Assembly: GCA_025360045.1 (NCBI GenBank)
Contig: JANYCY010000057.1
Location: 34,599-98,598 of the forward strand
From: Janthinobacterium sp.
Lineage (GTDB): Bacteria > Pseudomonadota > Gammaproteobacteria > Burkholderiales > Chitinibacteraceae
Direction: 5' to 3'
DNA length: 64,000 nt
Shown here: positions 9,751-18,894 of the stretch, one piece after another
Layout of the letters: each line of letters begins with the position of its first letter
How positions within the stretch are numbered: the first letter of the stretch is position 1
Translations under genes and position numbers: made by a program
The notes under the pieces: generated by a model
The model's input: only the letters and a program-made list of their open reading frames with translations
Told to the model about the DNA's origin: nothing
The model's database searches: none

Positions 9751-11922
9751 TTAAAGCTTAAAGCCCGAAGCAGAATCTTTCAGCTCTTGCGCCAAGGAGG
9801 TGAGCTGACCCACCGCCACAGCGGATTGCTTCGTACCCGCCGTAGTTTGCTCAGTAATTGCCAAAATATCCCGCATAGACACGTTCACCTTACTTGCCAA
9901 TAAGGTTTGATCCTCAGTTTCATGCGCAATCGATTCAATCAAACGTGCTAGATCACGAGAAACTTGACCAATCTCGGTCAGTGCCCTACCCGCCGCATCC
10001 GATAATTTCGCCCCTTCAACCACACCCTGCGTGGAAACTTCCATCGCCGCTACCGCATCATGGGTATCGGTCTGAATCGTTTTCACAATCGCACTAATCT
10101 GCTTGGTCGCCTCACCAGAGCGCTCCGCCAATCGCTGCACTTCCTCGGCAACGATAGAGAAGCCTCGGCCCGCATCACCCGCAGCTGCCGCCTGAATCGC
10201 CGCGTTCAAGGCCAAAACGTTGGTCTGTTCGGTAATATCGGAAATCAATTCAACGATTTCACTAATTTCTTGTGAGCTTTCACCCAAGCGCTTAATCCGC
10301 TTCGCCGTTTCCTGAATCTGCTCGCGAATATCGCCCATACCCTTGATCTGATTCTGTACTGCCTCAGCGCCCTTCTCAGCAGCCATCAAGGACGACTGCG
10401 CCACGTTCGCTGATTCAGCCGCATTACTCGATACCCCACGAATCGAAGTCACCATCTGCTCAACCGTACTATTGGTGCCTTTAATTTCTGCAGATTGACG
10501 CTCGGCAGCGGCCAATAACTCATCCGAAATCCCCTGAGCTTCTTGGGTCGCAGAGGTTACCTGCCCTGTAGCGCGGTTAATCTTGGTAATCAACGAGCGC
10601 AGCTCTTCAATCGTATAGTTAATCGAATCGGCAATGGCACCGGTCAAATCTTCAGTAACCGAAGCACGCACCGTCAAGTCACCGTCGGCCAAATCAGCCA
10701 TTTCATTCAGCAAGCGCAAAATAGCTTCCTGATTCTTTTTGTTTTCGCCTTCCAATACCAAACGACGACGCACCGCTTCTTGATTAAAAACGCGAACCAA
10801 TAAAAAGAGCGCCAAAATTGCAATTGCACTAAACGTAATCTGTAAAACAGTAACCATCAAACTACCTATTTTATTTTCATAGGTTTCAGATAGTTTGCGT
10901 GTTTCTGTTAATAAATTTTCCGAATCCAGCATAATATTTTTGCTGGCCATGCGTGAACTAACCAAGGGCTTCATATCTTTAGAAAAAGAAACCATCATAA
11001 CTTCAAACTCAGTAAATCGACGGCGAATATCATTTAACTTCACCAGCATTTCTGGATTAGAAATAGCACGCACGGCAATGTCAGGGTTATTCCCTTCACT
11101 AAACGCAGTGACAATATCTTTAAATAACACCACATCAACGCCAAGCAGAGTAACAACCTCTAAATTAATTAAATCGCCACTAAAAATAGTATTCGCATTT
11201 TTTGCCATTCTTTGCGATAACATCGACAATTGATGTGCATAGTTTATTTCGCGCGCCGTACCACCACTCTCCCCTAGCATTTCTGCAAGCTGTTGGGTAT
11301 TCCCAAGCAACAAGGCATCATTATTATTAATGGTGACGATCGATTTACCAATATTAATTAAAGATTTTTCTTGTTGTAAAATCGTATCTACGGTTGGATG
11401 TGCTGGATTAGGGCCAAATGATTGTTGCCAAGTAGCTTTCACAGCATTAATCAGCTGATCCGGATTCACGCCCACTAAACTATTAAAAAAATCATTCGCA
11501 GCTAGCTTAGATAAATTACTATCAAATTTTGTATATGCATCTTTAAGAATAGGAAAAGCATCTGGCTTACCCTGCACCGCTTGTGTCGCAGCCCGTGCAA
11601 TTCGCTGGGAAAGCATTTGCATTTCTGTTGAAGTTGCCCGCCGTTCACCATTTAAAGAGGAAGCTTGGAACGCCACAAAAGCCGTTACAATAAATAATGC
11701 TGCAGCGGCCAACATCACCATGAGCAATATAGACATTTGTTGCCGCAAAGGCAGATGGCCAATCAAAGGCAGTGGCTTAGTTATCTTTGAATCATCGAGA
11801 TCAGGCAAATTAAGCCGTTCCATCATCGATGTAGTTTTGGTTGGCTCGTAATTACTTAAAGCGGATATCGCTTTTTTACGCCCAGAAAAAAGGCGCTTCA
11901 CGCCATCCAAATTCAATACCAT
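9751..11922 (-). CDS. pilJ: Type IV pilus chemoreceptor PilJ
   Basis: A 723-aa methyl-accepting chemotaxis protein, the receptor of the Chp system. A long cytoplasmic N-terminal tail precedes TM1 (about residues 60-88). A periplasmic part carries two PilJ-type repeats, each with a SQRIA or SQRMA motif. TM2 (about 355-380), a HAMP region and a signalling coiled coil follow, with the hairpin tip [20 protein letters not shown] near residues 553-575. The tip has Q and A in place of the usual E and R, as in PilJ homologues. GGGGG lies upstream of the ATG. It is 45 bp after pilI and 107 bp before chpA; the latter gap contains a small GGGATG/CATCCC hairpin. Confidence 0.93.
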   Translation of the reverse strand: MVLNLDGVKRLFSGRKKAISALSNYEPTKTTSMMERLNLPDLDDSKITKPLPLIGHLPLRQQMSILLMVMLAAAALFIVTAFVAFQASSLNGERRATSTEMQMLSQRIARAATQAVQGKPDAFPILKDAYTKFDSNLSKLAANDFFNSLVGVNPDQLINAVKATWQQSFGPNPAHPTVDTILQQEKSLINIGKSIVTINNNDALLLGNTQQLAEMLGESGGTAREINYAHQLSMLSQRMAKNANTIFSGDLINLEVVTLLGVDVVLFKDIVTAFSEGNNPDIAVRAISNPEMLVKLNDIRRRFTEFEVMMVSFSKDMKPLVSSRMASKNIMLDSENLLTETRKLSETYENKIGSLMVTVLQITFSAIAILALFLLVRVFNQEAVRRRLVLEGENKKNQEAILRLLNEMADLADGDLTVRASVTEDLTGAIADSINYTIEELRSLITKINRATGQVTSATQEAQGISDELLAAAERQSAEIKGTNSTVEQMVTSIRGVSSNAAESANVAQSSLMAAEKGAEAVQNQIKGMGDIREQIQETAKRIKRLGESSQEISEIVELISDITEQTNVLALNAAIQAAAAGDAGRGFSIVAEEVQRLAERSGEATKQISAIVKTIQTDTHDAVAAMEVSTQGVVEGAKLSDAAGRALTEIGQVSRDLARLIESIAHETEDQTLLASKVNVSMRDILAITEQTTAGTKQSAVAVGQLTSLAQELKDSASGFKL

Positions 11923-11967
11923 TTTTTATTACCCCCGATCCCGTATGTATTTTTTTAAATACTGCAA

Positions 11968-12483
11968 TTAGATTTGGCCTGTTTGTAAAAAAGCAGGCTG
12001 CGACACTAAAGCTTTAATATCTAAACTACGCCAAGAGACACCCGCCGCATCACGATATGCATCAAGTGCCCAAGCAGATTGATGACTTAATGCGGGATCA
12101 GGTTTTAAATCAGCCAAGTGTTTTAAACCCAACATACGATCCACTAAAATAGCGGAGTGCAGGATATGCCGAGAATGAATTAACAACAACCTTGCCGCAG
12201 GGGCCGCAACTAAGCTCCCCAAGCCCATAAATGCAGCTAAATCACTCACGCTCACTAAATTGCCACGTACATTGGCCACGCCTTTAAACCAAGAATGGAC
12301 TAAAGGAACCGAGGAAATAGCAGGCAAAGGCATAACCTCAGCCACATCGGATAAATCAAGCAGCCAATTTTCTCCACCAATTTTCACACCTAAACGAGCA
12401 TCAACTTGAGCCGTTGCCGCGACGTTTTTTAATCGCGCCATTACCCCTTCTTGATAATCACGCAGGCTAATCCGTTTGGCCAT
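11968..12483 (-). CDS. pilI: CheW-like adaptor PilI
   Basis: A 171-aa single-domain CheW-like protein that should couple PilJ to the ChpA kinase. Visible features are the beta-rich core GVKIGGENWLLDLSDVAEVMPLP and the conserved VRGNLVSVSDLAAFMG segment. The N-terminal helix (SLRDYQEGVMARL) is typical of PilI. Its position between pilH and pilJ supports the assignment. A GGAA lies six bases before the ATG. The preceding 207-bp gap to pilH is unusually long for this operon and holds hairpins. Confidence 0.88.
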   Translation of the reverse strand: MAKRISLRDYQEGVMARLKNVAATAQVDARLGVKIGGENWLLDLSDVAEVMPLPAISSVPLVHSWFKGVANVRGNLVSVSDLAAFMGLGSLVAAPAARLLLIHSRHILHSAILVDRMLGLKHLADLKPDPALSHQSAWALDAYRDAAGVSWRSLDIKALVSQPAFLQTGQI

Positions 12484-12573
12484 GATATTTCCGCTTAAAA
12501 AGCTTCAATTTAAATTACATACAAAATCGGCAACGCAAACCATACACAAGGAGTGTTGTTTTTAAACACCCAC

Positions 12574-12602
12574 ATCCTCCCAATCATACAACTCGGGAGG
12601 AT
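12574..12602 (-). other. Hairpin in the pilH-pilI gap
   Basis: A perfect 8-bp stem ATCCTCCC / GGGAGGAT with a 13-base loop is followed on the minus strand by a smaller GTGTT/AACAC hairpin. There is no strong T-run. It could be an RNA-processing or partial-termination site that lowers pilI-pilJ-chpA expression relative to pilG-pilH. Confidence 0.45.
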
Positions 12603-12690
12603 ATACTTGTGCACGTCTTCACGGCTTTTCACTGGCTTAATTTTTACTTAAATAAGCGAATTCTTTCTTATTGGTACACAAAACGCCATT

Positions 12691-13053
12691 TTACAAAGCC
12701 GCAATTTTAGCGAGTAATTCTTGCGGATCAACCGGCTTAACCACATATTCCACAGCGCCTTGCCGACGTCCCCAAACCATATCTGTTTCTTGATTTTTGG
12801 AGGTGCACATAATAATTGGAATATGCTTGGTCGCCTCATCACGGCTAATGGTGCGGGTGGCTTGAAAGCCATTCATGCCAGGCATCACCACATCCATCAA
12901 AATTAAATCTGGCATCAATTCTTTAACTTTAGCCACGGCCTCTTCGCCTGATTCTGCCGTCACAACTTGAAAGCTATTTTTGGAAAGTAACTCACCCAAA
13001 AAATGACGCTCTGTTGGCGAATCATCAACAATTAATATTTTTTTGATACTCAT
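12691..13053 (-). CDS. pilH: Response regulator PilH
   Basis: A 120-aa stand-alone CheY-like receiver. It has the acidic pair VDDSPTE, the phosphoacceptor Asp in LILMDVVMPGMNGFQATR, the Thr/Ser switch in IIMCTSKNQETD and the Lys in VVKPVD. The NQETDMVWGRRQGA segment is characteristic of PilH. The ATG at 13053 is preferred: GTAGGAC lies six bases upstream and the family begins with this ILIVDDSPTE strand. An alternative ATG at 13074 overlaps the pilG stop (ATGA), so translational coupling is possible. Confidence 0.92.
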   Translation of the reverse strand: MSIKKILIVDDSPTERHFLGELLSKNSFQVVTAESGEEAVAKVKELMPDLILMDVVMPGMNGFQATRTISRDEATKHIPIIMCTSKNQETDMVWGRRQGAVEYVVKPVDPQELLAKIAAL

Positions 13054-13070
13054 TAGTGTCCTACCCATAG

Positions 13071-13454
13071 TCATGCGCTACGAATATGCGCAGTAACAGC
13101 CAGCAATAGGCTGTCTTTAGTAAAAGGCTTAGTTAAATACTCATCCGACCCTACCATTCTGCCCCTAGCACGATCAAATAAACCATCTTTAGAGGACAGC
13201 ATAATAACGGGGGTCATTTTATATCGAGGGTTTTTTTTAATCAGCGAGCAGGTTTGATAGCCATCGAGCCTAGGCATCATCACATCAACAAAAATCACAT
13301 CGGGTAAACGATCGCTGATTTTAGCTAAAGCATCAAAACCATCCTCGGCAAGAATCACTTCGCAGCCTGCCTGCCCTAAAAAAATCTCCGCGCTTCTGCG
13401 TATGGTATTGCTGTCATCAATCACCATGACTTTTACTCCGGCGAGCTTTGACAT
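13071..13454 (-). CDS. pilG: Response regulator PilG
   Basis: A 127-aa CheY-like receiver, the first gene of the Chp operon. In Pseudomonas PilG promotes pilus extension through PilB and cAMP output, opposing PilH. Visible are VIDDSNTIRRSAEIFL, the Asp in VIFVDVMMPRLDGYQT, MLSSKDG and the Lys in YLTKPF. GGGGAAAAAGGA precedes the ATG. The promoter should lie in the 314-bp region upstream, which also holds the engB terminator; no convincing -35/-10 pair was found. Confidence 0.93.
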   Translation of the reverse strand: MSKLAGVKVMVIDDSNTIRRSAEIFLGQAGCEVILAEDGFDALAKISDRLPDVIFVDVMMPRLDGYQTCSLIKKNPRYKMTPVIMLSSKDGLFDRARGRMVGSDEYLTKPFTKDSLLLAVTAHIRSA

Positions 13455-13611
13455 TCCTTTTTCCCCTTATCAATTATCTGGCCGGTGCATTGTCTCTACA
13501 TGGCTTTATCTGCGGAGCAAATCAGTACATGCACCCTATATTTAAGCGGCAAACATTTCATTTGCGATCACAATATAAGGCAATACTAAGACAATACGAA
13601 GATGGAGGGAT

Positions 13612-13735
13612 AAGAAAAAAAAAAGAAACCCCGGTCTGAGCAGGCATCGACCGGGGCTATACAGGCTTTGGCACGTTGCCAAAGCACCCGCTCAGGGAGG
13701 AAAAAGCGGGAGGTGCAGGGGCGCACCTAGAATCA
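13612..13735 (-). ncRNA. Possible structured small RNA or engB 3' UTR
   Basis: Four hairpins follow one another on the minus strand: AGGTGC/GCACCT, CCCGCT/AGCGGG with a C-rich loop containing TCCTCCC, CTTTGGC/GCCAAAG, and a strong terminator AGCCCCGGTC/GACCGGGG followed by a long T-run (13658 down to 13612). A weak promoter-like pair, TTGCAG and TATCTT with 16 bases between, lies just upstream in the engB end region. It could be an independent trans-acting RNA or simply the processed 3' end of engB mRNA. The terminator itself is certain; the RNA is tentative. Confidence 0.45.
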
Positions 13736-13768
13736 AGATAGAACGCTGGCATAAAACTGCAAGCCAGA

Positions 13769-14434
13769 TTAGTCCCCGTCTATCAGATCTGAATTGTCAT
13801 TAGAATGATCCGCTTCATTATTAAGCAGCTCTGTCTGATAATTCATGGCATCAAACCAACCGCCAACCACTTTTTCGGCCACATCTACACCTAGCTTTTT
13901 AGAGCTAGAGAACAGTTGCACCGTAATCATGGCTTCGTCAGCGAATTCCGCCTCGACCTTACGCAAAATGGCAATTTGATCTTGGCGATTCAATTTGTCA
14001 CATTTGGTCAAAATGCAGTGAATGGGTTTGCCCGTTGGGCGAAACCAGTCGAGCATTTGACGATCTAAATCGGTAAGCGGACGGCGAGAGTCCATAATCA
14101 GTACCAGACCGATTAAGTTGGTTCGCCTTACCAGATACTGGCTAAGCAGTTTTTCCCAGTGTTGTCTTACTGACACAGGTACTTCAGCGTAACCATAGCC
14201 TGGTAAGTCAACCAAACGGTTGTTGGCGTTACCAAATTTAAAATAGTTGATATGTTGAGTACGGCCCGGTGTTTTAGAAACAAAGGCAAGCCGCGTATGG
14301 TTAGCCAGTGTATTGATAGCACTGGACTTGCCGGCGTTGGAGCGTCCGGCGAATGCAACTTCCATACCGTCAGCCGGAAGAGCCTTCAGGTCATTAACGG
14401 TTGTCAGGAATTGCAAGCCTTGGAAAAGCGACAT
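13769..14434 (-). CDS. engB: Ribosome biogenesis GTPase EngB (YihA/YsxC)
   Basis: A 221-aa GTPase needed for large-subunit assembly and cell division. G motifs are present in order: G1 [13 protein letters not shown]2 area [13 protein letters not shown]3 [10 protein letters not shown] and G4 TKCDKLNR. The C-terminal tail is acidic and somewhat longer than in E. coli. It is divergent from the cytochrome c4 gene, a neighbourhood common in betaproteobacteria, with about 100 bp between the two starts holding both promoters. Confidence 0.95.
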   Translation of the reverse strand: MSLFQGLQFLTTVNDLKALPADGMEVAFAGRSNAGKSSAINTLANHTRLAFVSKTPGRTQHINYFKFGNANNRLVDLPGYGYAEVPVSVRQHWEKLLSQYLVRRTNLIGLVLIMDSRRPLTDLDRQMLDWFRPTGKPIHCILTKCDKLNRQDQIAILRKVEAEFADEAMITVQLFSSSKKLGVDVAEKVVGGWFDAMNYQTELLNNEADHSNDNSDLIDGD

Positions 14435-14542
14435 TGGGTAACCACTGTGGTTTGTGAACGGGTCTTGTTATAGAATACCAGCATTTGAATGATCGTCGGC
14501 TGGTTCAGCCCTGCCACACTGCACTTTTGAGGATAAATGCTT

Positions 14543-15160
14543 ATGCGCCGCGCGCCTGTTGCAGCAATCATTGCCACGCTATTCATCGTAGCCCCGACCG
14601 CATTTGCCGCTGGCGGCACTAAAGCAGATCCGGCAAAAGGTAAAATATTAGTCGAGCAAGTCTGTGCGGCCTGTCATGGTGTGGATGGCAACAGTGCTGC
14701 ATCTGCCAATCCTAGCCTTGCGGGCCAGCATCCTGAGTATATTGTAAAACAATTGACCGAATTCAAGGCTGCCAAACGTAAAAATCCCGTGATGATGGGA
14801 ATGGCTGCACCTTTGTCACCTGCTGATATGGCCAATGTGGCGGCGTATTTCTCTAGCCAACAAGCCAAAGATCGCGGCGCGTCTGACAAAACCCTGATCG
14901 AAGCCGGTAAAAAAATATATCGCGGCGGCATTATGGCGAAAGGTGTTCCTGCCTGTATGGCCTGCCACGGCCCATCAGGAGCGGGGATTCCGGGGCAGTA
15001 TCCACGTATGGGCGGCCAGCACTCGGCTTATACCTTGGCGCAGCTCAACACTTTCCGCAGTGGTGAACGCACCAACAATGATGTGATGAAAGATGTAGCC
15101 GCCAGATTATCAGACGCAGAAATCAAGGCCGTTGCTGAATATATCCAAGCCTTACATTAA
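14543..15160 (+). CDS. Cytochrome c4-type dihaem cytochrome
   Basis: A 205-aa periplasmic dihaem cytochrome c. The signal peptide ends at TAFA and is followed by two cytochrome c domains with haem sites CAACHG (about residue 45) and CMACHG (about 140), and later Met ligands in repeated MxGMA/MGGQ-type segments. The c4 family shuttles electrons to terminal oxidases. The ATG at 14543 lies nine bases after GAGGA; the ATG at 14537 is only three bases away and less likely. The system II maturation genes resB and ccsB follow, which suggests shared biogenesis. Confidence 0.92.
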   Translation: MRRAPVAAIIATLFIVAPTAFAAGGTKADPAKGKILVEQVCAACHGVDGNSAASANPSLAGQHPEYIVKQLTEFKAAKRKNPVMMGMAAPLSPADMANVAAYFSSQQAKDRGASDKTLIEAGKKIYRGGIMAKGVPACMACHGPSGAGIPGQYPRMGGQHSAYTLAQLNTFRSGERTNNDVMKDVAARLSDAEIKAVAEYIQALH

Positions 15161-15171
15161 TCGAAGATCTG

Positions 15172-15210
15172 ACAAAGGTTTTCTGTGATAGAAAACCTTT
15201 GTGTCTTTTT
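15172..15210 (+). terminator. Terminator of the cytochrome c4 gene
   Basis: A perfect 12-bp stem ACAAAGGTTTTC / GAAAACCTTTGT with a seven-base loop is followed by GTCTTTTT. It lies 11 bases after the stop codon and should separate the cytochrome from resB transcription. Confidence 0.92.
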
Positions 15211-15318
15211 ACTTACCGGAACTTTATTCGGTAGCGGGGCTCTTTTAATAACTACAAAGTTCCTGTAGCTGATAACTGATCCCTAAAACAAGGGGCCTTC
15301 CGCCCCTTTTTGAATTCT
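15211..15318 (+). promoter_or_regulatory. resB leader with alternative pairings and a terminator-like hairpin
   Basis: GGAACTTT (15218-15225) can pair with AAAGTTCC (15256-15263). The second arm overlaps another possible hairpin, CTACA (15252-15256) with TGTAG (15264-15268). Then AAGGGGC (15290-15296) pairs with GCCCCTT (15302-15308), followed by a T-run, only ten bases before the ATG. No Shine-Dalgarno is visible. This layout resembles an attenuator, but no ligand or leader peptide is recognised. Confidence 0.45.
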
Positions 15319-17331
15319 ATGACACCCAAAACTTCTTTTCTAAAAGCACTGTACGAGTTGTTTTCGTCGATGCGATTTGCCGTAAGCCTGCTGACTATCC
15401 TCGCAATCTCATCGATTATTGGCACCGTTTTAAAGCAAAACGAGCCTTACGCTAATTATAAAATCGAATTTGGTGAGTTTTGGTTTCAGGTTTTTCACCC
15501 ATTAGGCTTGTTTGACGTCTATCACAGCGCTTGGTTTTTGCTGATTCTCACCTTCTTAGTGCTCTCCACTAGTCTGTGTATCTGGCGTCAATTGCCAGGG
15601 ATTTGGCGTGATATTCGCGGCTATCGAGAAAACGCCAGCAACAACTCCTTACGCCTGATGTCGCATCATGCCGAGCTAACCACCGAGTTGCCCACAGAAG
15701 AAGTAATCGATGTGCTGGCTAATCGTGGCTTTCGCAGCCGGATTAAGGAAGAGCATGGCCATGTACTGATTGCCGCCAAAAAAGGCAGCTTTCAGCGCCT
15801 CGGTTATTTATTTGCACATGCTGCCATTGTGGTGATTTGCGTTGGTGGCTTGCTCGATGGCAATGTGCCGCTCAAGCTCACCGAGTTATTTGGCTTTAAA
15901 ACACCAGAAACACGTGATTTACCCCAAAGCAAAGTGCCTGAGCAAAGCCGCTTGCCCGCAGATAATTTGTCTTTCCGAGGCAACGTCACCCTGCCAGAAG
16001 GCTCGATTGCCGATGTGATTTTCTTAAATGCAGGCCAAGGCTATTTTGTACAAGAGCTGCCCTTTGCCCTGCGCTTAAATAAGTTTTATATCGAACATTA
16101 CTCCACAGGTCAGCCCAAACTCTTTGCTAGCGATATTGATTTACTGGATAAAAAAACCGGTAAGGTGCTGCGCAGAGCCAAAATCGAAGTCAATAAACCG
16201 CTTATTTATAATGGCGTAGCCGTTTATCAAGCTAGCTTTGGCGATGGTGGCTCTAAGCTTGCCATGCGGCGTTGGGATTTAAACACCCATACCGCCCAAA
16301 CGCTCAATGCACAATCGCAAAGCAGCCAAGCCATTCAAATTAACGGCCAGCCTTATCAATTAGAAATGGGCGATTTCCGCGCATTTAATATTGAAAATAT
16401 GGGCAAAGTCGCCAATAACGCCATGGCAGTGAGTAAATTTGCCCAAGCCATGGCCTCTGCCCAAACGGTACAAAGCGAGCACAATCTAAAAAATATCGGC
16501 CCATCGATTCAATTTAAATTACGCGACAAAAATGGCCAAGCCACCGAATACCTCAATTACTTTGCCCCTTTCTTTGAAAAAGGTGCGGGCTATGCGGTTA
16601 CAGGGATGCGCACGACCGTCGCTACTCCCTTCCAATTTATCCGCATTCCGCTCGACGCCCAGATGGAAGCCAAAGCCTTTATGCGCTTGCGAGCAACGCT
16701 CTTGGATAAATCACTTTATCCAGAAATTGCGCGCCGAACGGCGGCCAAAGCCTTTCAAAGTGGCGGTATTTCTAAAGACGGTGAAGCCCAATTTAGGGAT
16801 GTCACCATCGGCGTGCTGACTCGCTTTAGTGAAGGCGGCTTCCCTGCCATCGAAAGCTTCCTCGATGACAAAGTGCCCAAAGATCAGCGCCAGACTGTCG
16901 CGCAAACCTATATCAAGATTTTGCAAGGTACGGTGATCGATGCGATGGATGTGGCACAAGGGCGAGCAGGTCTGCCAGTGCTGCCGATTGATGAGGCACA
17001 ATACCGCTTTCTGATGGATAGTCTGGTTGCGGTGAGTAGCTTGTTTGAATATGGCCCGCCAATCTGGCTAGAAGCGGATCGCTTTGAAGAAGTAAAAGCC
17101 AGTGGCTTTCAAATTACCCGCGCGCCCGGCCAAAATATTGTGTACTTAGGATCTTTATTATTGGTGATCGGTATTTTCTGCATGTTTTATATTCGTGAAA
17201 ATCGCGTTTGGGTCCGCCTTGCTGGCGGAAAAACCTTAATCGCCATGAGTAGCAATCGCAAAAACTCCGATTTGGATCGAGAATTTACCGAGCTCAGCGC
17301 AGATCTGGCTGCAAAAGGAAAAACACTATGA
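15319..17331 (+). CDS. resB: Cytochrome c biogenesis protein ResB (Ccs1)
   Basis: A 670-aa membrane subunit of the system II cytochrome c synthase, which moves haem outward and attaches it to apocytochromes. Three N-terminal transmembrane helices are visible (about residues 10-35, 75-98 and 165-185), then a large periplasmic domain, and a C-terminal helix (IVYLGSLLLVIGIFCMFYI, about 605-625). The ATG at 15319 is chosen over TTG at 15310, which lies inside the T-run of the preceding hairpin. The last codons overlap the ccsB start (ATGA), so the two are translationally coupled. Confidence 0.93.
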   Translation: MTPKTSFLKALYELFSSMRFAVSLLTILAISSIIGTVLKQNEPYANYKIEFGEFWFQVFHPLGLFDVYHSAWFLLILTFLVLSTSLCIWRQLPGIWRDIRGYRENASNNSLRLMSHHAELTTELPTEEVIDVLANRGFRSRIKEEHGHVLIAAKKGSFQRLGYLFAHAAIVVICVGGLLDGNVPLKLTELFGFKTPETRDLPQSKVPEQSRLPADNLSFRGNVTLPEGSIADVIFLNAGQGYFVQELPFALRLNKFYIEHYSTGQPKLFASDIDLLDKKTGKVLRRAKIEVNKPLIYNGVAVYQASFGDGGSKLAMRRWDLNTHTAQTLNAQSQSSQAIQINGQPYQLEMGDFRAFNIENMGKVANNAMAVSKFAQAMASAQTVQSEHNLKNIGPSIQFKLRDKNGQATEYLNYFAPFFEKGAGYAVTGMRTTVATPFQFIRIPLDAQMEAKAFMRLRATLLDKSLYPEIARRTAAKAFQSGGISKDGEAQFRDVTIGVLTRFSEGGFPAIESFLDDKVPKDQRQTVAQTYIKILQGTVIDAMDVAQGRAGLPVLPIDEAQYRFLMDSLVAVSSLFEYGPPIWLEADRFEEVKASGFQITRAPGQNIVYLGSLLLVIGIFCMFYIRENRVWVRLAGGKTLIAMSSNRKNSDLDREFTELSADLAAKGKTL

Positions 17332-18464
17332 GCATCTCCAAACCTCGGCTATCACCGTTTGATATGCTGTTTACCGCAGTCATTATTGTCGCTGGGCTGT
17401 TTGCCTATAAGCAATATGCTGCTTTTATGGATTATTACGAGGAAGGCATCCTGCTGGGTGCCGTCGCGGCCATTGTCTGGTTTGGCCGCTTTTGGCCTGC
17501 CATGCGGATTTTCTTGCCCCTTAGCGCCCTCTTCGCCTTAGCAGGCATTGGCTTATATCAAGGCCAGCTTGCCAATGGCCAAAGCGTCTTTTGGCTTAAA
17601 TACATCCTTTCTAGCCAGTCGGCCGTAATGTGGATGTGTGTACTGTATTTGCTTGCTACGTTGATGTACTGGCTGGGCATGTTGCGCCGTTCCAACACTG
17701 CGCTCGATATCGCCAGCAACCTAACTTGGGCTGCGGCCTCTGCAGCGCTGATCTCCAAACTAGTGCGCTGGTATGAAAGCTATTTAATTGGCAGCGATGT
17801 GGGGCATATCCCCGTCTCAAATTTATACGAAGTTTTTATTCTGTTTTGCCTGATTACCACCCTAATGTATTTGTACTACGAGCAAAAATTCAAAGTGCAA
17901 GGCATGGGTAAAGCCAAAACCATGGGCGCGTTTGTTATGCCCATTATCATGGCGGCGGTTGGTTTTATTCTTTGGTATAGCGTCGATCGCCAAGCGCATG
18001 AAATCCAGCCCCTCATCCCTGCCCTGCAATCTTGGTGGATGAAAATCCATGTGCCGGCTAATTTTGTTGGCTACGGTGCATTCGCACTGTCTGCAGGCCT
18101 TGGCGCTGCCCAGCTGCTGGTTTCACGCGGCATTCTAGCAAGCCGCTTGCCGAGCTACGAAACGCTCGGCGAGGTCATGTATAAGGCCATCTCGATCGGC
18201 TTTTTATTCTTTACCATCGCCACTATTTTGGGCGCAATGTGGGCTGCCGAAGCATGGGGCGGCTACTGGAGCTGGGATCCTAAAGAAACATGGGCACTGA
18301 TTGTGTGGCTTAACTACGCCGCATGGCTGCATATGCGCTTAGTTAAAGGCTGGCGTGGCAATGTACTGGCATGGTGGGCTCTGATTGGCCTGCTGGTGAC
18401 CAGCTTTGCTTTTATTGGTGTGAATATGTTTTTATCAGGCTTACACTCCTACGGTGGTCTGTAA
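17328..18464 (+). CDS. ccsB: Cytochrome c biogenesis protein CcsB (ResC/CcsA type)
   Basis: A 378-aa polytopic membrane protein with about eight transmembrane helices, the haem-handling partner of ResB. The tryptophan-rich WWD motif is present (WGGYWSWDPKETWALIVWLN, about residues 309-328), flanked by His residues that would ligate haem (such as HVPANFVGYG and LHMRLVKGW). The start overlaps the resB stop by four bases. Together with cytochrome c4 this forms a complete maturation plus substrate cluster. Confidence 0.95.
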   Translation: MSISKPRLSPFDMLFTAVIIVAGLFAYKQYAAFMDYYEEGILLGAVAAIVWFGRFWPAMRIFLPLSALFALAGIGLYQGQLANGQSVFWLKYILSSQSAVMWMCVLYLLATLMYWLGMLRRSNTALDIASNLTWAAASAALISKLVRWYESYLIGSDVGHIPVSNLYEVFILFCLITTLMYLYYEQKFKVQGMGKAKTMGAFVMPIIMAAVGFILWYSVDRQAHEIQPLIPALQSWWMKIHVPANFVGYGAFALSAGLGAAQLLVSRGILASRLPSYETLGEVMYKAISIGFLFFTIATILGAMWAAEAWGGYWSWDPKETWALIVWLNYAAWLHMRLVKGWRGNVLAWWALIGLLVTSFAFIGVNMFLSGLHSYGGL

Positions 18465-18894
18465 GCAATATCCCGCAATAGCATAAATCAAACGGCTATC
18501 CTGAAAGCTGGCACCACGGACATGGTGCCAGCATCTATAGCGAAATCAGCCACGCGCTGCTAGCACGGCTATTTCTGGCAAATCTTTGTCAAAAGTGATC
18601 TGTATCAATTGAGCTGGCAAGGAAAGGTCAGCTCTACTTGTGCGGGTCAACACCTTGATATGTGATCACAGAGCCATTCATTTACTACGGAAAAAAGCAA
18701 TTAGATTTAGAGTATTGATACAAAGACCCTATTTACTTTTTTTAAGCGATAGATTTTCTATCTTAGCCAAAAGGCAATCGCGCCCCCGTAAATCGATTTA
18801 AAAAAAATTAATAAATACGTCATCAAAAGTTAGTATTGGCTTATATGCTAGAGTGGGTTAATCTCTTTGCACACAATCACCTCTGGCCATAAAA
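18465..18894. other. 430-bp gene-free region after ccsB
   Basis: Contains a perfect 10-bp hairpin GCTGGCACCA / TGGTGCCAGC (18507-18532) without a T-run, probably marking the end of the resB-ccsB transcript. A 6-3-6 dyad GATAGA-TTT-TCTATC lies near 18747 and could be an operator. No open frame with a ribosome binding site, tRNA or known riboswitch was recognised. Confidence 0.6.
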
